A DNA stretch of 64,000 nucleotides from Corallium rubrum (Eukaryota > Cnidaria > Anthozoa > Scleralcyonacea > Coralliidae). The position numbers and the translations under genes are program-made. Every line of letters starts with the position of its first letter. Position 1 is the stretch's first letter. The stretch covers positions 28,501-92,500 of the forward strand of contig CAXIUP010000118.1 of NCBI GenBank assembly GCA_964035015.1, read 5' to 3'. Under the pieces are notes generated by a model that was not told the origin of the DNA, did not search any database, and was given only the letters and a program-made list of their open reading frames with translations. Positions 48,184-57,160 of this stretch are shown in pieces.

Positions 48184-48671
48184 ATTTTTTTTTTTTTTAA
48201 GAATTTTAAAGCAGCTCTTCGTTCATTAATGTTTAACATAAATTGTTTACTTGCGTTGTGTGATAAGTCGTATATTAAATCTGCGCGATTAATGTTTTTA
48301 CCCTCCATTCGAAGAGTGTTGTCTTTCAGTCCTTTTTTATTTAAAAATTCTATTATTTTTTTTTCAGCTAGTGTTTTTGTTTCTTGACTTTCCTTGGGTT
48401 TTTTTTCTTCTTTTTGTTTTGTTTCATCATCTCCAATTAAATTGTCGGCTTTACGTTTGAGAGCATTTTTTTGTTTTAAAAAACTCACTACGCTTTCACC
48501 GACATGTTTGTTTTGTTTAACAGCGTTTTCCATTGCCGCCTTTTTTTCTTCCAACTGAAATTCATCAGGTTTTTGTATTCCTTGAAGTAATTTTTTTTTT
48601 TGATGATCGTTTTTTAAATATTCAAACATCTCGTTCAATTTAACAGCGTCAACTAATTGTAATTTATTCAT
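48150..48671 (-). CDS. Lys-rich helical protein, unknown
   Basis: The 173-codon frame overlaps its neighbours at both ends (34 and 4 bp). Charged helices, then N-I-N-R-A-D-L-I-Y-D-L near the C-terminus. Possible virion protein. Confidence 0.5.
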   Translation of the reverse strand: MNKLQLVDAVKLNEMFEYLKNDHQKKKLLQGIQKPDEFQLEEKKAAMENAVKQNKHVGESVVSFLKQKNALKRKADNLIGDDETKQKEEKKPKESQETKTLAEKKIIEFLNKKGLKDNTLRMEGKNINRADLIYDLSHNASKQFMLNINERRAALKFLKKKKICQPISLKIMC

Positions 48672-49375
48672 TTTTCTTTTTCAAATTTACTTAAAAATTT
48701 AAGTGCTCTTTCAAATACAATACTGAGACAATGATCCTCGCATAACATGATCTTAAGATCATTTGAATTAATTTTTTTGGACACCATTTTTTTAAGTAAA
48801 TATAAATAATCATCGTTGCATTTTACCGGTATTCTTTTTTCCACAATATTTTTAGCTAAAAGTAATATTTTTTTTTTTAAATTTTCATCGTATAATTTAT
48901 GCTTTTTAATCATATTTACTTTAAAAAATTCTTTAAGCGAAGGGATGAATTTTTTTTTTTTTTTTTCCTTTTCTTTTTTCAACAAATGATGATATAATAT
49001 TAATGATTTTAACACACCCGTTTCATTTCCATCATCATCATCATCATCATCATTATCATCATCATCATCATCATCATCATCATTATCATCATCATCATCA
49101 TTATCATCATCATGATCATGATCATCATTATCATTCAATTCATTTTCTGAAAAATCAAATGATTTGTGTTTTTTTTGTTTTTTTGTTTTTTGTTCATTTT
49201 TTTCTTCTTCTTCTTCTTCTTCTTCTTCTTCTTCTTCTTCTTCTTCTTCTTCTTCTTCTTCTTCTTCTTCTTCTTCTTCTTCTTCTTCTTCTTCTTCTTC
49301 TTCTTCTTCTTCTTCTTCTTCTTCTTCTTTCTTTTTTTTTTCTTCTTCTTCTTTTTTTTTTTCTTTTTCATCCAT
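48668..49375 (-). CDS. Poly-Glu/poly-Asp protein with Lys-rich C-terminal domain
   Basis: This is a 235-codon frame. It has a Glu run of more than 40 encoded almost only by GAA (a pure trinucleotide repeat at about 49201-49330), then an Asp/Asn run encoded by GAT (about 49023-49130), then a 110-residue globular Lys-rich domain. Acidic tracts of this kind could bind basic core peptides as a chaperone. The repeat is likely length-variable. Confidence 0.55.
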   Translation of the reverse strand: MDEKEKKKEEEEKKKKEEEEEEEEEEEEEEEEEEEEEEEEEEEEEEEEEEEEEEEEEEKNEQKTKKQKKHKSFDFSENELNDNDDHDHDDDNDDDDDNDDDDDDDDDNDDDDDDDGNETGVLKSLILYHHLLKKEKEKKKKKFIPSLKEFFKVNMIKKHKLYDENLKKKILLLAKNIVEKRIPVKCNDDYLYLLKKMVSKKINSNDLKIMLCEDHCLSIVFERALKFLSKFEKEK

Positions 49376-49378
49376 TTT

Positions 49379-49510
49379 TCAAGCAAATTTCGACACTGCT
49401 GGATGAACTATAATATGTTCTTTATTTAAATATGTTGCTTTATCAATTATATTTCCTGGTCGTATAGTTTTAATTATTATTTTTTTTTTTTTCCCGTTAG
49501 CTTTTTCCAT
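49379..49510 (-). CDS. Small basic peptide gene between capsid and poly-Glu genes
   Basis: A 43-codon frame from ATG 49510 reads M-E-K-A-N-G-K-K-K-K-I-I-I-K through to V-H-P-A-V-S-K-F-A. It is packed between the major capsid and poly-Glu genes with a 3-bp gap to the latter. An A13 run is in frame. Possible core or cement peptide. Confidence 0.4.
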   Translation of the reverse strand: MEKANGKKKKIIIKTIRPGNIIDKATYLNKEHIIVHPAVSKFA

Positions 49511-49557
49511 GACGAGATTAACACGGTTATGAGTATGTTTTTTAATTTCTCATAAAT

Positions 49558-50871
49558 TTATACGTCGTATAACAGACGAGCTGGTGTTTTCATTCCGACT
49601 TTTATTTCATTACGAAATTCACCAATATAGAAAATGTTTCCCGCAGCAGTATCAACTGAAAAATTCATGTGGACGTTAACAACACCACTGGGGCGGTTAG
49701 GTAACACTTTCAAATGTGTGTCGGAATTTGTACTCAAATCAAAAGCTAAAACAGCAAAACCGTTTGTAAATTGCTCATAAGTTATCGGCATTTCAGAATG
49801 ATCTCTATTAAGAACATTACGTAATTGCTCGTATGCTTCAACTGAATTTTCTATTGTACCAATAGACACGCTATTTACTGTGACGTTTACATTTGAATAG
49901 CTCTCCCATCCGAAATTAAACACATTCGTTCCCATCGTGCCAACAAAATTGTTACGTCTCACGTACACTATAAATAATCGAACAGGGCATGATCCATTAA
50001 ACACATCGTTTTCAATATGTGTTCTTCGAAGACCAGCTATTGACGATGTTACTGTGCGAAATGTTGTCGAATAATATCGCGCTTCTTGCGAATCAGTGAC
50101 AAACGCTGTATTTAAAGCGTTGCTCAACTGGTCTTTTGGTTTGTAAACAGGTACTCGTATATGAAAATCTTCAAATGACATTGTCATATCAGCAAAAGCT
50201 ACATCCCCGTGATTCCCACCCATGAAAAGAAGTTGATAGGGTGCTCTTACATATTTTAGTTCCAATTTGAAAGCTGACGGTAAAAAAACTTCACCACCCG
50301 ATTCGCTAAAACACGGTAGATCAATTTTATCAATAAGTTGTACTTGGGCTATATTGTTCAGAAGAGTACGTCTATTTGCACTCCCCACATTATGTCCTCC
50401 AACGGTGTTCATATGTGAATGGGTATCAAAATATCCGCAATTTATTTGCTGTGAATCTTTATACATTTTAGGCGTTTCACGGGTAATAATTTTCATATAT
50501 GACGCAAAATAATTAAAATTACTAGCTGGTGTAATTAAACATTCATTAATCTTCAATTCTGCAGAGCGCCACCCAGTACGGAGAGGAAAAGGTGGTGGTA
50601 TAAAATTAGCATTTGCAAAAAGAGCAGCAGCAGGACCTCGTAGTGATACTTTCGCAAGCATTCTTGCATCACTTGTTTTTATCAACCCCACATTATTTCC
50701 TTGTCGTTTAAATGTATACGCATCTGCAAAAGGTGTATTGGGAATAGGGTGTATTACATCCATGCGATTTTCCGTAAAAAGATCATTAAAAGGTGTTGGT
50801 TTAAATAACTGTAAAGGTTTTGAAAATAATGTTTCGTGTTGATCGACCTCTTGATCGCGTGCTTGATCCAT
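49558..50871 (-). CDS. Major capsid protein (double jelly-roll hexon-like)
   Basis: This is a 437-codon frame. The second half has the marker order of adintovirus/Polinton capsids: D-V-F-N-G-S, F-N-F-G-W-E-S-Y-S-N-V-N-V-T-V, I-T-Y-E-Q-F-T-N-G-F-A-V-L-A-F-D-L-S, and a beta-rich end. The first half has P-P-P-F-P-L-R-T-G-W-R-S-A-E-L-K-I-N-E. Length and position, next to the core peptide, penton-like and integrase genes, support the call. Such proteins form the capsid shell as trimers. Confidence 0.8.
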   Translation of the reverse strand: MDQARDQEVDQHETLFSKPLQLFKPTPFNDLFTENRMDVIHPIPNTPFADAYTFKRQGNNVGLIKTSDARMLAKVSLRGPAAALFANANFIPPPFPLRTGWRSAELKINECLITPASNFNYFASYMKIITRETPKMYKDSQQINCGYFDTHSHMNTVGGHNVGSANRRTLLNNIAQVQLIDKIDLPCFSESGGEVFLPSAFKLELKYVRAPYQLLFMGGNHGDVAFADMTMSFEDFHIRVPVYKPKDQLSNALNTAFVTDSQEARYYSTTFRTVTSSIAGLRRTHIENDVFNGSCPVRLFIVYVRRNNFVGTMGTNVFNFGWESYSNVNVTVNSVSIGTIENSVEAYEQLRNVLNRDHSEMPITYEQFTNGFAVLAFDLSTNSDTHLKVLPNRPSGVVNVHMNFSVDTAAGNIFYIGEFRNEIKVGMKTPARLLYDV

Positions 50872-50886
50872 TTTTTTAAAAAAAAA

Positions 50887-51036
50887 TTAAATATTAACTT
50901 TAAGAATCCCTTTTGTCGTATCCAATAACTTCGGTAGAAACATACCAAGTGCCATACCCGCACCAAACCCCGCGCCTTTTTGTTGTTTTCTTCTTGTTTT
51001 TCTTCGTTTTTTTATCTTTTTTCTATTGCGTGCCAT
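50887..51036 (-). CDS. Small basic virion peptide (pX/pVI-like)
   Basis: The 49-codon frame starts M-A-R-N-R-K-K-I-K-K-R-R-K-T-R-R-K, then Q-K-G-A-G-F-G-A-G-M-A-L-G-M-F-L-P. A basic head, a G-A-G-F site that resembles an adenain site, and a short hydrophobic helix match adenovirus-type membrane-active or core precursors. It lies 15 bp upstream of the capsid gene. Confidence 0.6.
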   Translation of the reverse strand: MARNRKKIKKRRKTRRKQQKGAGFGAGMALGMFLPKLLDTTKGILKVNI

Positions 51037-51143
51037 ACTACTAGCGGTAAAACAAACTGAATAATGATTTTTTTTGACAAACATATTTATTTAAACCTAG
51101 AAAAAAAATTTTTTTTACATTTTTTAAAAAAAAGGAAATAAAA

Positions 51144-51410
51144 TTATCTATTTAAAATACGTAAAAGTTCAGGGTGTAAAGTATCTTTTTTTCTTTTTTT
51201 TGCAGGTTTTACATAATTTTCACCATGTTTTTCATCCATATTAGGAGGTAGTCCCACTCTACCATTAAGTAAAATTTCTCCTGTAGTTTGTTTTGTTTCT
51301 TGTTTGATTACAAAATAATCTCGATTATACCCCCCACCATTTCTTCTTCCTCTTAATAAATCCAAATAGTCTTTTTCATCTAATTGTGATGTTTTCTTCT
51401 TATTGTTCAT
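51144..51410 (-). CDS. Hypothetical virion-cluster protein, 88 codons
   Basis: Intact frame with a basic C-terminus and L-L-R-G-R-R-N-G-G-G-Y and L-N-G-R-V-G-L-P-P-N segments. It lies between the core peptide and the 159-codon gene in the late block. The L-(x)-G-R and R-N-G-G motifs could be protease sites, but this is a guess. Confidence 0.45.
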   Translation of the reverse strand: MNNKKKTSQLDEKDYLDLLRGRRNGGGYNRDYFVIKQETKQTTGEILLNGRVGLPPNMDEKHGENYVKPAKKRKKDTLHPELLRILNR

Positions 51411-51424
51411 TTTTTTCTCTCTTA

Positions 51425-51904
51425 TTACTCCTCTTCAAACAAATTCAATGTGACCGTAATTTCTTCATCACGCAATCTTTTATCACTATCTTTTTCATAC
51501 ACGATAAAAAATTGGACTTTTTTTTCCATAGTGTTTGATAATAACATTAACGGTAATTTTTTTTTAGATTCTGTTTTTTTAGGGTTTTTTTCATCGTGAA
51601 ATAATAATAAACGTTTAGACAATAATATATGCTGATCAGCTGGAGATGCTATCCCCAAATAATAATTATTCAAATATGTTACATTTTCAATTTTTTTAGA
51701 ATCCAGATTGGTCTGAATATTAGAAAAATCTAATTTTCTGCGATATAATAAACGAAAATTTCCTCGAATATTTTTACATTCTATAGAATTTAAACTCCAT
51801 AATACGTTCTTATCACCATATGAAAAAGACGAAAAAGGAAATGAAATTTCTTTACTTGCCATTTCCATCCTATTTTCTTTCGCTTTAAGACAGAATTTAA
51901 GCAT
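51425..51904 (-). CDS. Hypothetical protein next to the penton-like gene
   Basis: The 159-codon beta-rich frame overlaps the penton-like gene by 8 bases. It alternates hydrophobic and charged residues (V-Q-F-F-I-V-Y, I-T-V-T-L-N-L-F) and has no Cys pairs. A second minor capsid or cement protein is plausible by position. Confidence 0.45.
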   Translation of the reverse strand: MLKFCLKAKENRMEMASKEISFPFSSFSYGDKNVLWSLNSIECKNIRGNFRLLYRRKLDFSNIQTNLDSKKIENVTYLNNYYLGIASPADQHILLSKRLLLFHDEKNPKKTESKKKLPLMLLSNTMEKKVQFFIVYEKDSDKRLRDEEITVTLNLFEEE

Positions 51905-52853
51905 AATGAACTACACCTTCGATGCTAACAGTTCCCGAATCAAAGGGTACTTTAACACCTACACTATCTTTTAACGCGATATGTAACGAAGAAATAGACG
52001 CTTTTTTAAATTTTCTTCTAACCGGTACAGATGGGGTGTAAATAATTAGTTCACCATTCCCTTTTCCTTGTTCGCTCCAACGAATCGGTACTGTACAAAT
52101 AAGTTCAGCAGATGAGTCACCAATAAAACTTCTTTCAAGCTCATCACAATAAACAAACATTTTATCTAGTCCATCAGATATGTCAGGTAAATGATCTGCT
52201 ACAACCGGTTGTGTTATATCATCAATTACGGCGCCAAATGTTGGTTGTTTAAATGATAAAATTTCATCCGCAAACCCTAGCATAAAAGCTAATTTCTTAG
52301 AAATTTTCAATGTAATATAAATACGAAAATTCGCAGTCTTTCTCGCCGATAATGATTTAGTTGACATATGATAGTAATCAACATTTTCCCCATCATATGC
52401 TACCGCCTTACCATGGAGGGCAATCCATGCAGATTCTTGATTCATCCAATATTCGCACCATACATTCGCGGCTATTTTTACTTTACCACCCGATGTTAAC
52501 ATAAATACTAAATCGTATTCATTTAAAGCGTTATTTAAATACCGCAATAAATTTTCTAAAGTATAGCACCCCTCTGGAATGATGAAGTTATCGGTAGTCA
52601 TGGTTATTTTGCTGCTCACGTATTTATCATCTGTTACACTATACTTAAAATTAACAAACTCATATTTTAAATTAAACCAACAAGAATCATCAGCAATATT
52701 TTTTGTCGTACCCGGGTAAGAAATTTCTGTTAATTCAAAAAACGCGTCGTGATTTATCGCATCAATCGGTTCGGCTAATTTCATTTCAAATTGATTCGTG
52801 TAATTTACCACACCATCATCTAAAACAGTATTGCTTAAAATTTGCAAATTCAT
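51897..52853 (-). CDS. Penton-like minor capsid protein
   Basis: This is a 318-codon frame. The N-terminal segment Y-T-N-Q-F-E-M-K-L-A-E-P-I, E-L-T-E-I-S-Y-P-G-T and L-E-N-L-L-R-Y-L-N matches the N-terminal pattern of invertebrate penton-like proteins. The second half has L-G-F-A-D-E, Y-C-D-E-L, I-G-D-S and a beta-rich end, and aligns in order with the fragment at 12107-12454. It is expected at the capsid vertices. Confidence 0.7.
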   Translation of the reverse strand: MNLQILSNTVLDDGVVNYTNQFEMKLAEPIDAINHDAFFELTEISYPGTTKNIADDSCWFNLKYEFVNFKYSVTDDKYVSSKITMTTDNFIIPEGCYTLENLLRYLNNALNEYDLVFMLTSGGKVKIAANVWCEYWMNQESAWIALHGKAVAYDGENVDYYHMSTKSLSARKTANFRIYITLKISKKLAFMLGFADEILSFKQPTFGAVIDDITQPVVADHLPDISDGLDKMFVYCDELERSFIGDSSAELICTVPIRWSEQGKGNGELIIYTPSVPVRRKFKKASISSLHIALKDSVGVKVPFDSGTVSIEGVVHYA

Positions 52854-53755
52854 AATGGTTGTAATTCTTCGCGATAAAATATTCCCGTAATTTTTTCACC
52901 GTTTAAATCCACCAATTCGTAGGTCACAGGATCCGTTACAAATACTTTTCTGATTTTAAATTTTTCGTTCGTCCAACGTCGTAGACTGCTTTTCTCAAAA
53001 ATATTCGTCTTTCCACGTGCTATTCGCACCAGCGTTCCTTCTTTCAAGACGTTTTTAGTAAAAATGACGGGGGATATCATATTACGTAATAATATATTTT
53101 TAATTTTTTTTTGTTTTTTACCCTCACGATAAAGCTCGTGGGGTGTGGCACCACCCAAACTTTTATGCGGTGAATTATTGTATCTTTCGAGAATTATGGG
53201 AAAATAAGTGTAATAATCATATTCACCCGTCAACGTTAAAACACGACGCACCATTGTTTTTAAAGTTTGAATTACTCTTTCAACGTGAGATGCTTTAATT
53301 TCTCGATTAAACGTGTGAAAAACTTCAAAATTGTATTTTTTACTCAAAGTTTTACGAATTATTTGAAATTCTGTTCCTTCATCGCATTGAATTTTTTTAG
53401 GAATTCCATCTTTTTTTAGAATTTTTTACATTTTTTCCGCTGTATTTTTTCCCGTTTTTTTCTTTAAGAATTCCACCCACACATAACGCGAATATACATC
53501 AATACACACAAGCCAATAACGAAATTGACGATTAAATCTCGCCAAATCTTTATTTTCTGCTAAATCAATTTCCCACTGATCGTTCTTTTCACTCACATGA
53601 ATATTTAATCGTCTATATTTTTTTCTAGCCAGTTTATGTTGTTTATATTTTTCTAATTGTTCCAATTCTAATGTTTCTCCTTTTAAAAGTCGCGAAGCTT
53701 TTTTAATAAAATCTTCATTAAACACCGTTTTTCTTTCTTTCTTCTTCTTCACCAT
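52850..53755 (-). pseudogene. Retroviral-type integrase with a single in-frame stop
   Basis: One 302-codon frame carries all three catalytic acids: D in W-E-I-D-L-A, D in Q-C-D-E-G-T-E-F, E in S-H-V-E-R-V-I-Q-T-L-K. P-H-K-S-L-G-G-A-T-P follows, and a C-terminal SH3-like part ends in Y-E-L-V-D-L-N-G-E. A lone TAA at 53426-53428 follows K-N-T-A-E-K-M, between the first and second catalytic acids. Everything else in the frame is intact. The enzyme inserts the linear genome with a short target duplication, matching the ends of this element. The stop is either a late mutation or a recoded codon. Confidence 0.85.
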
Positions 53756-53806
53756 TTCTTCACGTTTTTCTAAATAAAAGAAAAACGCTGTTTACTCCTT
53801 AACTGT

Positions 53807-54703
53807 TCAACAATTCTTAAACTGCGCAACAGTACGTCTGATATGTTCAAAATCATTAGTGTTTATAAGACTGACAAAATCTACTTTATCAGCTGGTTTT
53901 AAATTCTCATTCATCTCATCATTATATCTACAGATACAATCTTCTAAACTTAATTTTTTCGATATCGAATAAAAATAAATTAATTCAGCTAAAGCAAACG
54001 AATTTAATTTATTCACATCAGCATTTACTTTATTCACATCACACTCTACATCTGACTCACACGCTATTTCTTCTTCATGAACATTTTTCTTCTTCTTCAA
54101 TGCTGGTGTCGTTGTACTTGTTGATTTAGCAACAGGCTTTCTTTTTCTTCCACCAGCGTTGCCACACACATCGTGATGAAAACGGCTCAACTGTGTAGCG
54201 ATACCCAATAACGAATCTGTTTTTTTGAACGAGAAATTCCCCCATTCATCTGTCCATTCTTCTTCTTCTCCTTCTTCTCCATCCCCCGATGCATCCACAG
54301 CTGGTAGTTCATTTTCATCGAACGATAAATCATCGTCAGGAATGACTTCCTTTTTTTTTTGCACGACTAATTCGCCAGTTCCAAACTCACTAGAACGTAG
54401 CACCAAACGCAGCTCGTCATTTTTGTAATTTCGATAACGCGAAATCACAATATGAACACGTTCGCTCCAGTTAAAATTCCCATTAGCTTGTTGAATGACG
54501 TTAATCAGTTGAGGAATTGATTCCATCTCCAACTCCATCATCGATTGCATGATAAATTTCACACATGCTTTACTCGTGGGGTATGCCTTCACTAAAATTG
54601 GTTTACTGTTCTTCTTCTGAAGAGCCACCACTTTTTGAGAGAGATCTGCATACTTTTGAAGCACACGTTCGTTGCTCAAAAATTGTTTCAAATATAATTC
54701 CAT
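53807..54703 (-). CDS. Unknown 298-codon protein with acidic centre and nuclear-signal-like motif
   Basis: ATG at 54703 is chosen over an upstream GTG. An N-terminal helical domain (about 120 residues) is followed by an acidic tract (E-E-G-E-E-E-E-W-T-D-E), then R-K-R-K-P and K-K-K-K-N, then a C-terminal helical part. It is the first gene of the late minus-strand block, before the integrase. A DNA-binding or transactivator role is possible; none is shown. Confidence 0.5.
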   Translation of the reverse strand: MELYLKQFLSNERVLQKYADLSQKVVALQKKNSKPILVKAYPTSKACVKFIMQSMMELEMESIPQLINVIQQANGNFNWSERVHIVISRYRNYKNDELRLVLRSSEFGTGELVVQKKKEVIPDDDLSFDENELPAVDASGDGEEGEEEEWTDEWGNFSFKKTDSLLGIATQLSRFHHDVCGNAGGRKRKPVAKSTSTTTPALKKKKNVHEEEIACESDVECDVNKVNADVNKLNSFALAELIYFYSISKKLSLEDCICRYNDEMNENLKPADKVDFVSLINTNDFEHIRRTVAQFKNC

Positions 54704-54753
54704 GATGTTCACTTATCTGACGATTAATGACAAAAAACGTAACGCGTTCTCTG

Positions 54754-54762
54754 CTTTATATA
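54754..54762 (-). promoter_or_regulatory. TATA box ahead of the 54703 gene
   Basis: On the minus strand it reads TATATAAAG, about 50 bases before the ATG at 54703, in a 76-bp gap after the preceding gene. It may start the long late transcript that includes integrase and capsid genes. Confidence 0.4.
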
Positions 54763-54779
54763 ATAAATGATATTTTAAT

Positions 54780-55067
54780 TCAGCGTATAAAATAATGATT
54801 TTTTATATATTCATCTACTTCATTTGTAAAATCATGCATTCTACTCAAACCCCAATAATATTTATGCGGGAGATCGGGAAAACCCACGGGTTCAAAAATA
54901 ACTTTATCACAATCTTTTCTAAAATAATCTTTTTCCACACCAATTATTTTAAAATTATATGATGAATTAATTAACAAATATAATTGATCAGACTGAATCG
55001 GTTTTGCATAAATTTCACCTATATTAATTTTACGAAGAATATCACTATTATCACTATTAACACGCAT
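54780..55067 (-). CDS. Hypothetical protein with Y-W-G motif, 95 codons
   Basis: Intact frame. The segment K-V-I-F-E-P-V-G-F-P-D-L-P-(x)-K-Y-Y-W-G-L loosely resembles K-V-L-L-P-I-Y-(x)n-R-H-Y-W-G-V in the gene at 60169-60513, so they may be distant paralogs on the right arm. Unknown. Confidence 0.45.
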   Translation of the reverse strand: MRVNSDNSDILRKINIGEIYAKPIQSDQLYLLINSSYNFKIIGVEKDYFRKDCDKVIFEPVGFPDLPHKYYWGLSRMHDFTNEVDEYIKNHYFIR

Positions 55068-55096
55068 TTTTTTCTCTTTAGATTACATAACTACAG

Positions 55097-55828
55097 TCAT
55101 TTACTAAGCTGAATAATAATGTTTTGATCGTTAGGTAAAATAAAGTTTATATATCGTTGTTTACACATAGATTCATCCCGCGAACGCACATGAACGAGTG
55201 TATCTAAATTTGTTGTTCTTAGTTCAAAATATCCATAAGCACGCCGATCACTCAACGCTACGTGTACATAATTGCGAGAATATTTTTTACAATTTTTCAC
55301 TTTTTTTTTAAAAACGTATTGAGATTCTTTTAATCTATCTAAATGAGTCGCTCCGCACTTTTTCTTACAATTTTTATACATGCAAATTTCACGTGTTCTA
55401 TACATATAATTACAATAAAAATAATTTTCCCCATCATCAATCCTATCCAATTCCCATTCTAATTTTTTTTCAATAAACGATGTTATTGCTTCAATTGAAT
55501 ATTCTATTTTTCTCCTAGCCAATAACATACCCAAAGGATTATGATCCTCACAATAAAATAGAAAAATTAACACCAGCGTACGTAACAATTCAATATCAAA
55601 CAAAGCAAAGCTTGTAAACACATTTATAAAAATATCAGGTGCGATAGTAAACAGAAAATACGCTGTCATGAAAACTCTTTCGCCATACTGCGTGTTAATC
55701 CTGATTAATAATTGTCGTAGTGAATTATTTAACGGGTAGAGTACTTCACCCGTCACACTATTTACACAATATAATTTATGCTGATACATCGCGTGTTCTC
55801 TTCCCTCGACATCAAAGTAAATATGCAT
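55097..55828 (-). CDS. Arm cassette gene B, right copy
   Basis: This is a 243-codon frame from ATG 55828; a GTG lies upstream. It shares F-Y-C-E-D-H-N-P-L-G-M, E-I-C-M-Y-K-N-C and H-L-D-R-L with the left copy at 36851-37498. Hydrophobic helices precede the conserved Cys. Gene A lies directly upstream, as on the left arm. Confidence 0.55.
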   Translation of the reverse strand: MHIYFDVEGREHAMYQHKLYCVNSVTGEVLYPLNNSLRQLLIRINTQYGERVFMTAYFLFTIAPDIFINVFTSFALFDIELLRTLVLIFLFYCEDHNPLGMLLARRKIEYSIEAITSFIEKKLEWELDRIDDGENYFYCNYMYRTREICMYKNCKKKCGATHLDRLKESQYVFKKKVKNCKKYSRNYVHVALSDRRAYGYFELRTTNLDTLVHVRSRDESMCKQRYINFILPNDQNIIIQLSK

Positions 55829-55903
55829 AAAATAAGAGTATTCCGAATAAAAATTCACGTTGCAATTACGCGTTCACTTCAACATCACTCCGTCTCTCAT
55901 TGT

Positions 55904-56257
55904 TCAATACACACACCATTCGCTGGTCTTCATCTTCATCTTCGGCAATAAATATTCCCAACCATTTTCTAAAATAATATAATCCCCATTATCCTTGTAC
56001 AAATATACGCTGTTGCGAAATGAATAATCTATTACGTCTTCGTCTTCTTCTCTTTCTTCTTCTGGTGACCTTCTTTTAAATCCCAATATATAATCACCCT
56101 CATAGTAATCCAATACACCGGCTATCCAATACAACAACCCCATATATCGTGATGAAAAACGCCTCATTTCAGGTATTATGCAAAGTAACATAGATAGTTT
56201 AATAGCTGGTTCAACGCTGTTCATTTTCACACGACCGGTATGATCGCGTTTCGACAT
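55904..56257 (-). CDS. Arm cassette gene A, right copy (shorter)
   Basis: ATG at 56257 gives M-S-K-R-D-H-T-G, matching the M-S-K-R start of the left copy. The core G-L-L-Y-W-I-A-G-V-L-D-Y-Y-E-G-D-Y-I is conserved. It is 117 codons against 227 on the left, so the C-terminal domain is missing here or was gained there. A tandem copy of its 5' region follows (56239-56432). Confidence 0.55.
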   Translation of the reverse strand: MSKRDHTGRVKMNSVEPAIKLSMLLCIIPEMRRFSSRYMGLLYWIAGVLDYYEGDYILGFKRRSPEEEREEDEDVIDYSFRNSVYLYKDNGDYIILENGWEYLLPKMKMKTSEWCVY

Positions 56258-56432
56258 TGCTTTGAACCCGAGACAGAAAAAGAAAAAGCATATTTTGATA
56301 AATTTTTTTATTTGAAAATGAATATAATATATGTATGATCGCGTTTCGACATTGCTTTGAACCCGTAAAAAAGACAGAAAAAGAAAAAGCATGTAAATTT
56401 TTTATTTGAAAATGAATATATTATATTATATA
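56239..56432. repeat. Tandem duplication of the gene A 5' region
   Basis: Two units of about 96 bp (56239-56334 and 56335-56432) each contain tatgatcgcgtttcgacatt and the tttatttgaaaatgaatata segment. The second unit carries an extra ATG in the same direction. Confidence 0.75.
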
Positions 56433-56454
56433 TATTATATATACATCCTCAACG

Positions 56455-56979
56455 ATGGGTTTTTTTTATCGATCCCCAAAGGAAAAAATGGCTGTCGCAT
56501 ATGCTGATGACAAAATCACTATTGAGAATGAAAAAACCCATCAAAGTGTCGTGTTTCGACGTATAGTGTCTAACGCGTGGTGGTGCTTTTTAGCCAAACA
56601 AGCAAATAGCAAAATGGGATTGTATAGAAATGCTAAACTGGGGTTCTTTAAAAAGTTATTAGACAAATTACGATATCAACCCTCTGTAAGTTTTATCATC
56701 GATTCTTATGGTATTGGTATGGAAGGCGAATCGACGGAGGCTAAAACACAACGTCGCGAGAAATATTGTTTAATATGGGCACTCGAGAAAGAACATATCA
56801 CTGACTTCGAATCGATATTATTATGGTGTGATGTATGGGACGATGCAATCAGCGCAAACGAATTAGCCAACACTGTGTACCATGTGCATCCAGAAACTCA
56901 AAAAAAATTTACACCGGTAAACATAGAACGATGTTTTAAAGATGTTTATTGTGAAATTAAAGACATTATGGAACACTAA
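56455..56979 (+). CDS. Unknown 174-codon protein
   Basis: This is the only long plus-strand gene on the right arm. Trp-rich segments (N-A-W-W-C-F-L, L-I-W-A-L-E-K) and a helical C-terminus (V-N-I-E-R-C-F-K-D-V-Y-C-E-I-K). It starts 22 bases after the duplicated block. No known domain. Confidence 0.5.
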   Translation: MGFFYRSPKEKMAVAYADDKITIENEKTHQSVVFRRIVSNAWWCFLAKQANSKMGLYRNAKLGFFKKLLDKLRYQPSVSFIIDSYGIGMEGESTEAKTQRREKYCLIWALEKEHITDFESILLWCDVWDDAISANELANTVYHVHPETQKKFTPVNIERCFKDVYCEIKDIMEH

Positions 56980-57063
56980 AAAAAAACATGTGAACGAACA
57001 CAATAAGTGTCTTTGTCTATATAAAATGTTCACGAACATGAACTACCAACTATAAATGTTTTT

Positions 57064-57140
57064 CACGATCTAATGTTAATAAAATGTCTTTTGTCTATAC
57101 CCACGATCTAATGTTAATAAAATGTCTTTTGTCTATACCC
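57064..57140. repeat. 38-bp tandem repeat
   Basis: cacgatctaatgttaataaa followed by atgtcttttgtctatacc occurs twice in a row, with a third shortened unit, just beyond the 3' end of the gene at 57161. Confidence 0.7.
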
Positions 57141-57160
57141 ATTGTTAATAATGTCTTGTT

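Noticed and set aside
49003..49429. Plus-strand frames encoding poly-His, poly-Leu, poly-Ser or poly-Phe
   Set aside because: They are other readings of the GAA/GAT trinucleotide repeats of the minus-strand poly-Glu gene.
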